A DNA stretch of 6,418 bases from Rhizobium sp. LCM 4573 (GTDB lineage Bacteria > Pseudomonadota > Alphaproteobacteria > Rhizobiales > Rhizobiaceae): positions 2,490 through 8,907 of the forward strand of contig NZ_MDDW01000001.1 of the NCBI RefSeq assembly GCF_001854865.1, in the 5' to 3' direction. This document shows positions 1-4,368 of this stretch, in pieces; position 1 is the stretch's first letter; each line of letters begins with the position of its first letter. Below the pieces are notes generated by a model that was not told where the DNA came from, did not search any database, and worked only from the letters and a program-made list of their open reading frames with translations. The position numbers and the translations under genes were made by a program.

Positions 1-255
1 CTCGTGGACTCCATCAATACGGTTCCCCACACCTTCGATGGCTCGCATAATGGCTGCGGTCTGCTCCTGCATACCAGCCTTGGTAACGTACGATTCCGAT
101 ACATGAAGACGGTGAGCCGCAAGGTCATGCGCCACCTTCTCCGTGTCCTTGCGGTTGGCCGTAAGCTTGCCGTCGAGGTACTTCCAGACACCGAAGATCG
201 AGCCGAACACGGTGATGAAGAAGCCGACGACATACATGAGTTCGGCGCCCGTCAT
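1..255 (-). CDS. Membrane-anchored phage protein of the lysis region, C-terminus missing
   Basis: The frame opens with ATG at 255-253 and stays open to base 1, giving 85 visible residues; the C-terminus lies beyond the left edge. Residues 6-24 (MYVVGFFITVFGSIFGVW) form one hydrophobic segment. A charged helical stretch follows (KLTANRKDTEKVAHDLAAH, then an HVSESYVTK patch and a heptad-like MQEQTAAIMRAIEGV) that could be a coiled coil. The start overlaps the stop of the 23-aa ORF upstream by four bases (ATGA), which implies translational coupling. Small proteins with an N-terminal anchor followed by a helix are common beside phage spanin genes, but I do not recognise a named family. A holin-accessory or XhlA-like role is possible; XhlA, however, has its membrane segment at the C-terminus. 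That this is a gene is fairly certain; its function is not. Confidence 0.75.
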   Translation of the reverse strand, partial: MTGAELMYVVGFFITVFGSIFGVWKYLDGKLTANRKDTEKVAHDLAAHRLHVSESYVTKAGMQEQTAAIMRAIEGVGNRIDGVHE

Positions 256-323
256 GCGAACGCCCCCAGTGCGATCGCGAGGCTGAACAGGTGCCAGCGC
301 AACACTGCTTTCAATTTGGTCAC
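252..323 (-). CDS. 23-aa hydrophobic microprotein in the lysis cassette
   Basis: This short ORF starts with GTG at 323-321 and stops with TGA at 254-252. It begins MTKLKAVLRWHLFSLAI and ends LGAFA: a basic N-terminus (K3, K5, R9) followed by one hydrophobic stretch (about residues 11-23), like a minimal single-span membrane peptide. The start overlaps the o-spanin stop by four bases (GTGA), and its own stop overlaps the next ATG by four bases (ATGA). It therefore fills exactly the space between two genes in a chain of coupled cistrons, the main reason to think it is translated. No independent ribosome binding site is evident, so translation would depend on coupling. It could be a holin or antiholin modulator, or simply a coupling leader for the next gene. 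Confidence 0.55.
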   Translation of the reverse strand: MTKLKAVLRWHLFSLAIALGAFA

Positions 324-619
324 TTGCCGCCCTCCCCGCGAAGCGCGTTGTCTCGATCGATGATGAAATTCCGGAGCGCCAGATGCCGGCGGTAGCAGGC
401 CAGCAGCGCCTCACGGTCGGTTATCCAGAGGTCTTCAACCTGCTCCTGCGTGAGCGGCTCGGTGCCCAGGTCTGCGGGCCGTGCGCACGCCTTGAGAAGC
501 GCGCTGTCCGGCCTCGCAATCTGCGGCGGCTTCACCGGGCTAACGGACTTTGTTGATGCGCTGCACGCTGCCAGAGCCAAGGGCAGTGCGGCCAGCATCA
601 GGATCTTGCTGAGCTTCAC
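320..619 (-). CDS. Outer-membrane spanin lipoprotein (o-spanin, Rz1-like)
   Basis: The 99-residue product has a lipoprotein signal peptide: basic MKLSK, a hydrophobic run, and lipobox L-A-A-C with the lipidated cysteine at residue 19. A proline-containing segment follows (PVKPPQIARP, residues 28-37), then a helical C-terminus with C45 and C75 and the motif LTQEQVEDLWITDREALLAC, typical of Rz1-like proteins of alphaproteobacterial phages. O-spanins sit in the outer membrane and bind the i-spanin across the periplasm, completing lysis by disrupting or fusing membranes. The start is GTG, preceded by AAGGA about 9 bases away. The first 80 bases overlap the i-spanin gene in the +1 frame and the rest extends past it, the overlapping (not fully embedded) spanin layout. 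The stop overlaps the next start by four bases. Confidence 0.9.
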   Translation of the reverse strand: MKLSKILMLAALPLALAACSASTKSVSPVKPPQIARPDSALLKACARPADLGTEPLTQEQVEDLWITDREALLACYRRHLALRNFIIDRDNALRGEGGK

Positions 620-902
620 GCCGCAGTTCCTTTCTCAGTTTGGTGATTTCGTCTTCTTTGGCGGCGAGATCGGCCAGCGCGTCGGCCTCCCGCTTCTTCG
701 CGGCGTTGTTCGCGATGGCCTGTCGGCGTTGCTCATTGGCATCGGCTTCAGCCGCCGCTGCGCGCTCACGGTCATAGACGGCGGTGGCTGCGGCGTAACC
801 GCGGTCGTAAACCGTGTCGTAGGCCCACCATGCGGCCAGAAGAACTAGGGCGCCCGCCAGCACGTAGCGGGCCGCCTTGGTTGCTAGGAGGGTCAGTATC
901 AT
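540..902 (-). CDS. Inner-membrane spanin (i-spanin, Rz-like)
   Basis: The 120-residue product starts MILTLLATKAARYVL. It has one N-terminal membrane segment (about residues 11-28, ending AAWWAYDTVYDRGY), then an alanine-, lysine- and glutamate-rich coiled coil (about 40-98), and a polar tail with TALGSGSVQRINKVR, like the C-terminus of many Rz proteins. I-spanins anchor in the inner membrane with a periplasmic coiled coil and pair with an outer-membrane lipoprotein; the overlapping downstream gene supplies that partner. The ATG at 902-900 was chosen because it forms a four-base ATGA overlap with the holin-like gene and places the membrane segment at the extreme N-terminus. The frame is open further upstream to 1247, but that extension runs through the holin-like gene and is a shadow. 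Confidence 0.9.
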   Translation of the reverse strand: MILTLLATKAARYVLAGALVLLAAWWAYDTVYDRGYAAATAVYDRERAAAAEADANEQRRQAIANNAAKKREADALADLAAKEDEITKLRKELRREAQQDPDAGRTALGSGSVQRINKVR

Positions 903-1213
903 GTCAGTTGATCCTCCGGCGTCGCCGGCTTGGTAACGGGGGGTTCCGGTGCGGGCGGGAAGTACGAGCTCGACAGGGCCGAAGACCCTAGAGACTTCAC
1001 GTATTGGCGAAGGTCCAGGTGCCCTACCCCCATGTATGCGCCGGCGATCAGTGCAACGAAGCCGAGCCCGCTGGCGACCACATAGGAGGCCTGCAGGTAG
1101 ATGATCGAAAGGTAGATCGCTCCCCACGCTAGCGCGCAGTTCGCGACAACCATCCGCTTGGAGAACCGCCGGCTGCTGGTCTTCTCGGCGGGCGTCGCGT
1201 GCCGGGCGCTCAT
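899..1213 (-). CDS. Holin-like protein with two membrane segments
   Basis: The 104-residue product has a basic N-terminus (RRFSKRMV, residues 15-22), two hydrophobic segments (about 21-40, VVANCALAWGAIYLSIIYL; about 44-63, YVVASGLGFVALIAGAYMGVG), and a soluble tail rich in serine and proline (FPPAPEPPVTKP, residues 85-96). Size, two helices and position directly between the endolysin and the spanins fit a small phage holin, which would permeabilise the inner membrane so that the amidase reaches the wall. Its ATG overlaps the amidase stop by four bases (ATGA) and has no clear Shine-Dalgarno of its own, so it is probably coupled. The holin assignment rests on context and topology, not on a diagnostic motif. 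The membrane protein at the left edge could instead be the holin or a partner. Confidence 0.75.
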   Translation of the reverse strand: MSARHATPAEKTSSRRFSKRMVVANCALAWGAIYLSIIYLQASYVVASGLGFVALIAGAYMGVGHLDLRQYVKSLGSSALSSSYFPPAPEPPVTKPATPEDQLT

Positions 1214-1740
1214 AGGTTAGCCGCGACAGCCGCGCGGAGTAGGTCACCGCACGCCTTCGCGCCTTTCACGTCTGGGGCAAATGCCAGCCGGGTGAAGTCC
1301 CACTTGCCTGATTGCTTGATACCGAGATTGGTCTGCACCTCGGCATGGCTGAGGACGGTCTTGGGCGTCACCGGGATGGCATAGGCGCGGCAGAGGTCAG
1401 CGACTACAACGGCAAGCTTGTCCCACTGCGCCTTCGTCATAGGTGCTGGGCCGGGGTTGAATGGAGCTTCCGTCGCAAGCGCCATGCAGCACAGCGAGAC
1501 GCCGATTGAGCCGGAGTTGCAGTTCCTGGTGTGGGCGGCGTAGCCCTTCTTAGCTGGCGCCTCGTTGAGGGCGATCGACGGCTTGCCGCGGACGACGTTG
1601 CCGTCGGCCTCGATAAGGATGTGGTAATGGCTGCGGTCGAAGTCGCTGGCCCTGTGGCCGCCAGCCGTCCAGTGGCAGATAACGCGCTGCATCTTGGCGC
1701 GCGGAAGCCACTCCGCGGGCAGCGTAGTTGTGGTGGTCAT
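1210..1740 (-). CDS. N-acetylmuramoyl-L-alanine amidase endolysin (Amidase_2/PGRP fold)
   Basis: This 176-residue enzyme should hydrolyse the amide bond between N-acetylmuramic acid and the L-alanine of the peptidoglycan stem peptide. Visible family hallmarks are ICHWTAGG with putative zinc ligand H23, SHYHILIEADGNV (Y39/H40), YAAHTRNCNSGSIGVSLCCM (residues 67-86), SHAEVQ with second zinc ligand H132, and GKWDF with K146 and third ligand D148. Aspartate at the third position, with lysine two residues before it, is as in AmpD; T7 lysozyme has cysteine there. The length is that of a single catalytic domain with no added cell-wall-binding module. There is no signal peptide, so release needs a holin. 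The ATG at 1740-1738 is preceded by a good GAGGAAA site. The stop overlaps the holin-like start by four bases. Confidence 0.93.
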   Translation of the reverse strand: MTTTTTLPAEWLPRAKMQRVICHWTAGGHRASDFDRSHYHILIEADGNVVRGKPSIALNEAPAKKGYAAHTRNCNSGSIGVSLCCMALATEAPFNPGPAPMTKAQWDKLAVVVADLCRAYAIPVTPKTVLSHAEVQTNLGIKQSGKWDFTRLAFAPDVKGAKACGDLLRAAVAANL

Positions 1741-1884
1741 AGATTTTCCTCGGGATTTAGTGGTCCGCCGGCTGGCGCTTGGCTATGCCGCGCCAATCAG
1801 GGAGGAGGGTCATGGTGTTGTGGTCTCAGTCGAAGTTGCGGGTGCTTACCAGCCAACGCGCTTGGTCTTGGCGCGCGAAAGCCC
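1681..1884. repeat. Imperfect 30-bp direct repeat around the endolysin start
   Basis: Copies at 1681-1710 and 1855-1884 match at 25 of 30 bases, with cores AACGCGCT and TCTTGGCGCGCG. They are 174 bases apart. One lies in the 5' end of the amidase gene and the other in the 20-codon ORF upstream. Confidence 0.6.
1757..1813 (-). other. 18-codon ORF upstream of the endolysin, possible gene remnant
   Basis: ATG at 1813-1811 opens an 18-codon frame reading MTLLPDWRGIAKRQPADH and ending in TAA. No convincing ribosome binding site precedes it. The first nine residues resemble the start of some small alphaproteobacterial phage membrane proteins (a LLPDWR-type N-terminus before the hydrophobic part), but the hydrophobic part is absent. 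This is weak evidence for a truncated gene, and chance is a reasonable alternative. Confidence 0.15.
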
Positions 1885-1908
1885 CGCCGCGTTGATGCGT
1901 CGTGTCAT
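1846..1908 (-). pseudogene. 20-codon ORF resembling a truncated copy of the endolysin start
   Basis: ATG at 1908-1906 is preceded by a GGAGAG ribosome binding site and opens a frame reading MTRRINAAGLSRAKTKRVGW before TAA. Its second half (LSRAKTKRV..W) aligns with residues 12-24 of the amidase (LPRAKMQRV....W). At DNA level 25 of 30 bases match between 1855-1884 and 1681-1710, and the spacing from start codon to the repeat is similar in both. The ORF therefore looks like a broken partial duplication of the endolysin N-terminus. It could also be a short translated leader, because its start context is good. The first residues (MTRRINAAGL) also resemble the start of many phage GH24 lysozymes, so a lysozyme remnant is another reading. 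Confidence 0.3.
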
Positions 1909-1988
1909 GGTTTTCTCTCCTGATTATGTGCTAGGAATTATCAATTACCGGCATGGCTGTTACCTTTCGCCGGCATAGGGAGCGCTAA

Positions 1989-2195
1989 ATGAGCATTGAA
2001 CTTTCAACACTGGACGAACGCGCAGAAGCCGAAGAAGCCATGGCAGAGGCCATGCGGATGCTAAACAAGGCTATTCGCAGGGTTCACGAATCCGGCCTCA
2101 CCGTAGAAGTCGAGGTACTGACGGTGCTCACCGGAGATGGCCAGATGCCACAGGTGAGCGTTGGAACTCGCGAGAGGCAAAAGGGCGCGGCTTAG
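1989..2195 (+). CDS. Small conserved-looking hypothetical protein, 68 aa
   Basis: The product begins MSIELSTLDERAEAEEAM. An acidic, amphipathic helix fills residues 8-34 (many E, A, M, L), followed by a strand-rich part (GLTVEVEVLTVLTGD, residues 36-50; MPQVSVGTRER, 53-63). No signal peptide, membrane segment or catalytic motif is visible, so it is probably a small cytosolic protein. The ATG is well supported by AGGGAG seven bases upstream. It is the only protein gene on the plus strand here, facing the surrounding late genes, which suggests expression in the lysogen rather than during lysis. The plus-strand hairpin terminator at 2321-2360 could end its transcript. I saw no clear sigma-70 promoter in 1909-1988. 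The function is unknown to me. Confidence 0.7.
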   Translation: MSIELSTLDERAEAEEAMAEAMRMLNKAIRRVHESGLTVEVEVLTVLTGDGQMPQVSVGTRERQKGAA

Positions 2196-2233
2196 TCGCG
2201 GGAGCGCTACCTCGGCGCCAGATCGCATTTAAT

Positions 2234-2243
2234 TCGACGTCGA
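2234..2243. repeat. 10-bp perfect palindrome beside the EcfG-type promoter
   Basis: TCGACGTCGA is a perfect palindrome ending one base before the GGAAC element. It could be a regulator site on the upstream face of the promoter, though a 10-bp palindrome in GC-rich DNA can occur by chance. Confidence 0.3.
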
Positions 2244-2244
2244 G

Positions 2245-2270
2245 GGAACCGTTTCAGGACGAACGGTGTT
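2245..2270 (+). promoter_or_regulatory. Candidate EcfG/RpoE2-type general stress promoter
   Basis: GGAAC at 2245-2249 is followed, after 17 bases, by TGTT at 2267-2270, so GGAAC and the final TT are 19 bases apart. This matches the published alphaproteobacterial extracytoplasmic sigma consensus (GGAAC-N18-19-TT in Sinorhizobium RpoE2; GGAAC-N16-17-CGTT more generally). Transcription would start near 2275-2278 on the plus strand, only about 45 bases before a strong intrinsic terminator hairpin, with no credible protein gene in between. This implies a small RNA product. Confidence 0.6.
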
Positions 2271-2276
2271 CTATGT

Positions 2277-2360
2277 GCCGCTGCGAACGCCCATCTCCCT
2301 CGATCGAAATTCGCAGCCGTGAGGCCTGGTGGAGTAGCAGCCACCAGGCCTCTTGCTTTC
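2277..2360 (+). ncRNA. Candidate EcfG-dependent small RNA, GsrN-like architecture
   Basis: The segment between the stress-type promoter and the terminator would give an RNA of about 80-85 nt with two hairpins. Hairpin 1 pairs 2280-2287 (GCTGCGAA) with 2310-2317 (TTCGCAGC), eight perfect pairs, and presents a 22-base loop with an exposed C-rich tract (CGCCCATCTCCCTC). Hairpin 2 is the terminator. Known biology: GsrN of Caulobacter and its alphaproteobacterial relatives is transcribed by the EcfG-type sigma factor, has a C-rich 5' loop that pairs with target mRNAs, and ends in an intrinsic terminator. The same three elements occur here. That this is a true GsrN homologue is inference; an unrelated anti-Shine-Dalgarno-type RNA would look similar. 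The 5' end is estimated from the promoter position. Confidence 0.5.
2321..2360 (+). terminator. Strong intrinsic terminator, plus-strand orientation
   Basis: Arms 2321-2332 (GAGGCCTGGTGG) and 2341-2352 (CCACCAGGCCTC) pair perfectly over 12 bases around an 8-base loop, and are followed on the plus strand by TTGCTTTC. The T-rich tail exists only on the plus side; on the minus side the hairpin is followed by ACGGCTGCG. It would therefore end the small RNA and any read-through from the 68-aa gene, and is expected to stop minus-strand transcription less well. Confidence 0.8.
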
Positions 2361-2417
2361 GGATACCCCCATCTATGGAAGCAAACGCGACGTGGCCCTC
2401 AACTATTCGAAGGAAGC

Positions 2418-3443
2418 CTACGAAAACTTACTGCGAAGCTCTTCCAGTTGCGCGCGAATCTCAAACAGACTGTTTAGCCTCAACATCTCGTCAATGATGA
2501 GGTTTCGCTCACGATTGAAGTCGTCCAGAACTGGATATCCGGTGGCATCTACATGCTTCTGGGGAACTTCAACGGTAGCCGAGGGTGCCAACGGCGTCGA
2601 GCTATTTGCAATAAAGCAGCGTTCAGGATGCCTTCCGCAGTCAGGCCCGTCATCAGTCCAACAATCAGTAAAATCCACAGAGATGGAAGTGGAAAAACCG
2701 GATTTGAAATCACCATTGACCGTTAGCCAGGTGACCTCTGTGCATCCACCCCGTCCTTGAGCTACGTTGCGCCGGCCAACTTCGTACCGCCTGGGGCGGC
2801 TATTCAATGCCTGTTGCCTTCCTGAAATCTCCAACTCCACATGCCGAATCATTGATGTAACGCTTTGATTATTGTTCGCGTCTAGCCATCGTTCGTAGGT
2901 ATCCTTTATCTTTTTACGCAGATTGAGCACGCGTAAGCGATCTACATTCAGAACGCGATAAAGCGCGATATCAATTGCCACCGCCGTACCAAATGAAACA
3001 AAGGCACTAAAATCATATCGAGACAATTCGAATGCCGTTTGCTCAACGTCCCCCACCAAGCGTTGATAAAACGGGCGAGTCTCATTATTCACCGGCGATG
3101 CAATCAGGATGTCGAAACGGTCCTTCTGCGCATTCAACTCGTCGATTGTCTTTTGTTTTCGCTCATTAAACAGGGCTTCGGTGATATATAGCTTTAGCGC
3201 CTGAATTTCGTTTAGAATAGCCGCCTGCAGCCGCACGACTGCATCAAGTTTCTCGTTAATCTCGGCAATTGTCTTTCGAATTTCATTGTCGGAATTTGCC
3301 CCTAGGATCCCGGTGATGATCCCGACTACTGCGGCCCCTGCCTGAAGGATAGTCAACGGTTCAATGGCCCGTGATCGACCAGGGATGACTGTTATTGCCG
3401 AAGATGCGAGCAAGCCAATAACCAAATTCCTTCGCGTAATCAT
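2418..3443 (-). CDS. Tat-type exported helical protein, probable accessory (moron) gene
   Basis: The 341-residue product starts MITRRNLVIGLLASSAITV: a twin-arginine motif (T-R-R-N-L, R4/R5), a hydrophobic core (7-20) and a possible cleavage site after S-R-A (residue 26). A second, glycine-rich hydrophobic segment follows (31-49, LTILQAGAAVVGIITGILG), then a long charged coiled-coil region (about 52-115). A further helical part has aromatic and hydrophobic patches (139-170). A middle, strand-like segment holds all four cysteines (C234, C261, C269, C276). A helical end follows (306-341). The ATG at 3443 is chosen over an upstream in-frame TTG at 3503 because GGGGGA precedes it and because it starts the signal peptide. 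Sampled 60-base stretches are 45-47% GC against about 60% in the tail fibre gene, suggesting separate acquisition. I do not recognise the family. Confidence 0.8.
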   Translation of the reverse strand: MITRRNLVIGLLASSAITVIPGRSRAIEPLTILQAGAAVVGIITGILGANSDNEIRKTIAEINEKLDAVVRLQAAILNEIQALKLYITEALFNERKQKTIDELNAQKDRFDILIASPVNNETRPFYQRLVGDVEQTAFELSRYDFSAFVSFGTAVAIDIALYRVLNVDRLRVLNLRKKIKDTYERWLDANNNQSVTSMIRHVELEISGRQQALNSRPRRYEVGRRNVAQGRGGCTEVTWLTVNGDFKSGFSTSISVDFTDCWTDDGPDCGRHPERCFIANSSTPLAPSATVEVPQKHVDATGYPVLDDFNRERNLIIDEMLRLNSLFEIRAQLEELRSKFS

Positions 3444-3475
3444 CCTTTCCCCCAAGAAAGTACCGGAATGAACTA

Positions 3476-3503
3476 ATCGTATGACCTGCACCAATCTAAG
3501 CAA
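3476..3503 (-). promoter_or_regulatory. Candidate sigma-70 promoter for the exported protein gene
   Basis: Reading the minus strand, TTGCTT (3503-3498) and TACGAT (3481-3476) are 16 bases apart and lie about 33 bases upstream of the ATG at 3443. Each box is an imperfect match to TTGACA/TATAAT. An own promoter would fit a gene expressed from the lysogen independently of the late operon. Confidence 0.35.
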
Positions 3504-3548
3504 GCTATCCTTGCGATGTAGATCTGCGGCGTAGCGGGATCACACGCA

Positions 3549-3560
3549 GTCTGGCCAGAC
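3549..3560. repeat. 12-bp perfect palindrome upstream of the exported protein gene
   Basis: GTCTGGCCAGAC is a perfect inverted repeat with no spacer, about 45 bases upstream of the candidate -35 box. It could be a regulator binding site; a single copy is not enough to assign one. No protein gene is credible in 3504-3713 apart from an in-frame extension of the upstream ORF discussed in the findings. Confidence 0.35.
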
Positions 3561-3677
3561 CTCTTTCTATTTCAGCAGGATTCCAAACTTGCCGGTCCTA
3601 CGCTTGCCTTGATCCAGCTTCTTCAAAGGACCACATAAGGGCTGCGACAAGGCGCTCACTTCAGCAGCCAGCCGCAG

Positions 3678-3707
3678 GCCGGTGCACAAATCTTGGGGTG
3701 CGCCGGC
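3678..3707 (-). terminator. Possible terminator or attenuator hairpin after the tail genes
   Basis: GCCGGTGCAC at 3678-3687 and GTGCGCCGGC at 3698-3707 form a 10-bp stem with one internal mismatch (on the minus-strand RNA) around a 10-base loop. It begins seven bases after the stop of the tail chaperone-like gene. There is no T-tract, so it may only slow polymerase or protect the mRNA 3' end. Confidence 0.35.
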
Positions 3708-3713
3708 CGGAAG

Positions 3714-4049
3714 TCATGCATCTGGCCACTCGATCGGCGCAATCCCCGCAATGAAGTCTTCGATGCTCGGTGGCTGGATTTCACCTGCCTCGACGGCGGC
3801 AAGCTGCGCAAACATGTACGCCAGCGCAGCATCCCGCCACGGAATGTAGGCCTCGGCCTCAGCATTCCATTGCTGGTTGGTGCTACCCTTGTAGCTGACG
3901 ATCGTAAGGCGGCTATCGTATTGCCGCTCCTGCGCGACCGCGTCGAGGTGAGCGTCAAACGCGGCCTTATAGGCGGAGAGCAGCGTTGCCCGACCTTCGA
4001 CGGCCTTCTGCTCGGCCGTTACAATCTTGGAGAGATCAGGCTTCCACAT
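3714..4049 (-). CDS. Tail fibre assembly chaperone-like protein
   Basis: The 111-residue product starts MWKPDLSKIVTAEQKA. After an N-terminal helix (8-40) it carries the pattern YDSRLTIVSYKGSTN..W.AEAEAYIPWRDAALAYMFAQL (from residue 44) and ends SIEDFIAGIAPIEWPDA. This combination, a YD...SY..S.N..W..EA.....WRDA core followed by an acidic-aromatic tail ending in WP, recurs in small proteins encoded just after tail fibre genes in many phages, usually annotated as tail or tail-fibre assembly chaperones. It probably helps the 332-aa fibre fold or trimerise in the cytoplasm and is not part of the virion. The start overlaps the upstream gene by 14 bases and is preceded by AGAGG. It is the last gene of the tail block. 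The chaperone role is inferred from resemblance and position. Confidence 0.7.
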   Translation of the reverse strand: MWKPDLSKIVTAEQKAVEGRATLLSAYKAAFDAHLDAVAQERQYDSRLTIVSYKGSTNQQWNAEAEAYIPWRDAALAYMFAQLAAVEAGEIQPPSIEDFIAGIAPIEWPDA

Positions 4050-4368
4050 TGATGGCCTCTTCTTCTGCAGGTTCGGGGTCGCGGGGGGTATCGAGAATGC
4101 CGTCCGGAGGATCCATCAGCGGACCAGGAAAGGCGACTGCCTGAGAAGGATCGGGACCATGCGGTGTAACAAGCGTCAGGTGGATTACGCCATCGATCCG
4201 TTCGACAGGGCCGGCGATCCATTCGCACGGCACTTCGCCGGTCGGTATGGTCGCGCCGTCCGGAAGCTCCGAAAAGTCGAACGCTTCTCCGTTGATCGTC
4301 AGGATGTCGCCCGATTTTATCACGGTAAGTCCGTCATCGCGACGTTGGGGAGAAAAGGAAATTCGCAT
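4036..4368 (-). CDS. Conserved phage protein linked to the tail fibre, 110 aa
   Basis: The product begins MRISFSPQRRDDGLTVIKSG and continues with short strands (DILTINGEAFDFSELPDG, residues 21-38; GEVPCEWIAGPVERIDG; VIHLTLVTPHGPDP), then an acidic, proline-rich tail (PPDGILDTPRDPEPAEEEAINVEA). It is mostly beta, with no signal or membrane segment. The ATG shares one base with the tail fibre stop (TGATG) and is preceded by GGAAGGTGG; the frame is open further upstream to 4443, but without a site and inside the fibre gene. Genes of this type sit between fibre and chaperone genes in Rhizobiales prophages, which suggests a role in fibre assembly or attachment. I know no named family or biochemical function. 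Confidence 0.75.
   Translation of the reverse strand: MRISFSPQRRDDGLTVIKSGDILTINGEAFDFSELPDGATIPTGEVPCEWIAGPVERIDGVIHLTLVTPHGPDPSQAVAFPGPLMDPPDGILDTPRDPEPAEEEAINVEA

Noticed and set aside
450..848. Plus-strand ORF of 132 codons over the spanin genes
   Set aside because: It lies opposite two well-supported minus-strand spanin genes, has no ribosome binding site and gives low-complexity, arginine/glycine-rich protein; it is a GC-driven shadow.
903..1247. N-terminal extension of the i-spanin frame up to 1247
   Set aside because: It overlaps the holin-like gene entirely and would bury the membrane segment in mid-protein; the ATG at 902 has the coupled ATGA overlap.
1909..1988. TTGATA and CATAAT boxes on the minus strand as a promoter for the lysis genes
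   Set aside because: Only 10 bases separate the boxes, too few for a sigma-70 promoter, and other pairings lack a -35 element.
3444..3503. Longer start (TTG at 3503) for the exported protein
   Set aside because: It puts 20 extra residues before a clean twin-arginine signal, lacks a ribosome binding site and overlaps the candidate promoter.
3656..3958. Minus-strand ORF of 100 codons overlapping the chaperone-like gene
   Set aside because: It lies in another frame of a well-supported gene, with arginine/serine-rich shadow composition and no ribosome binding site.
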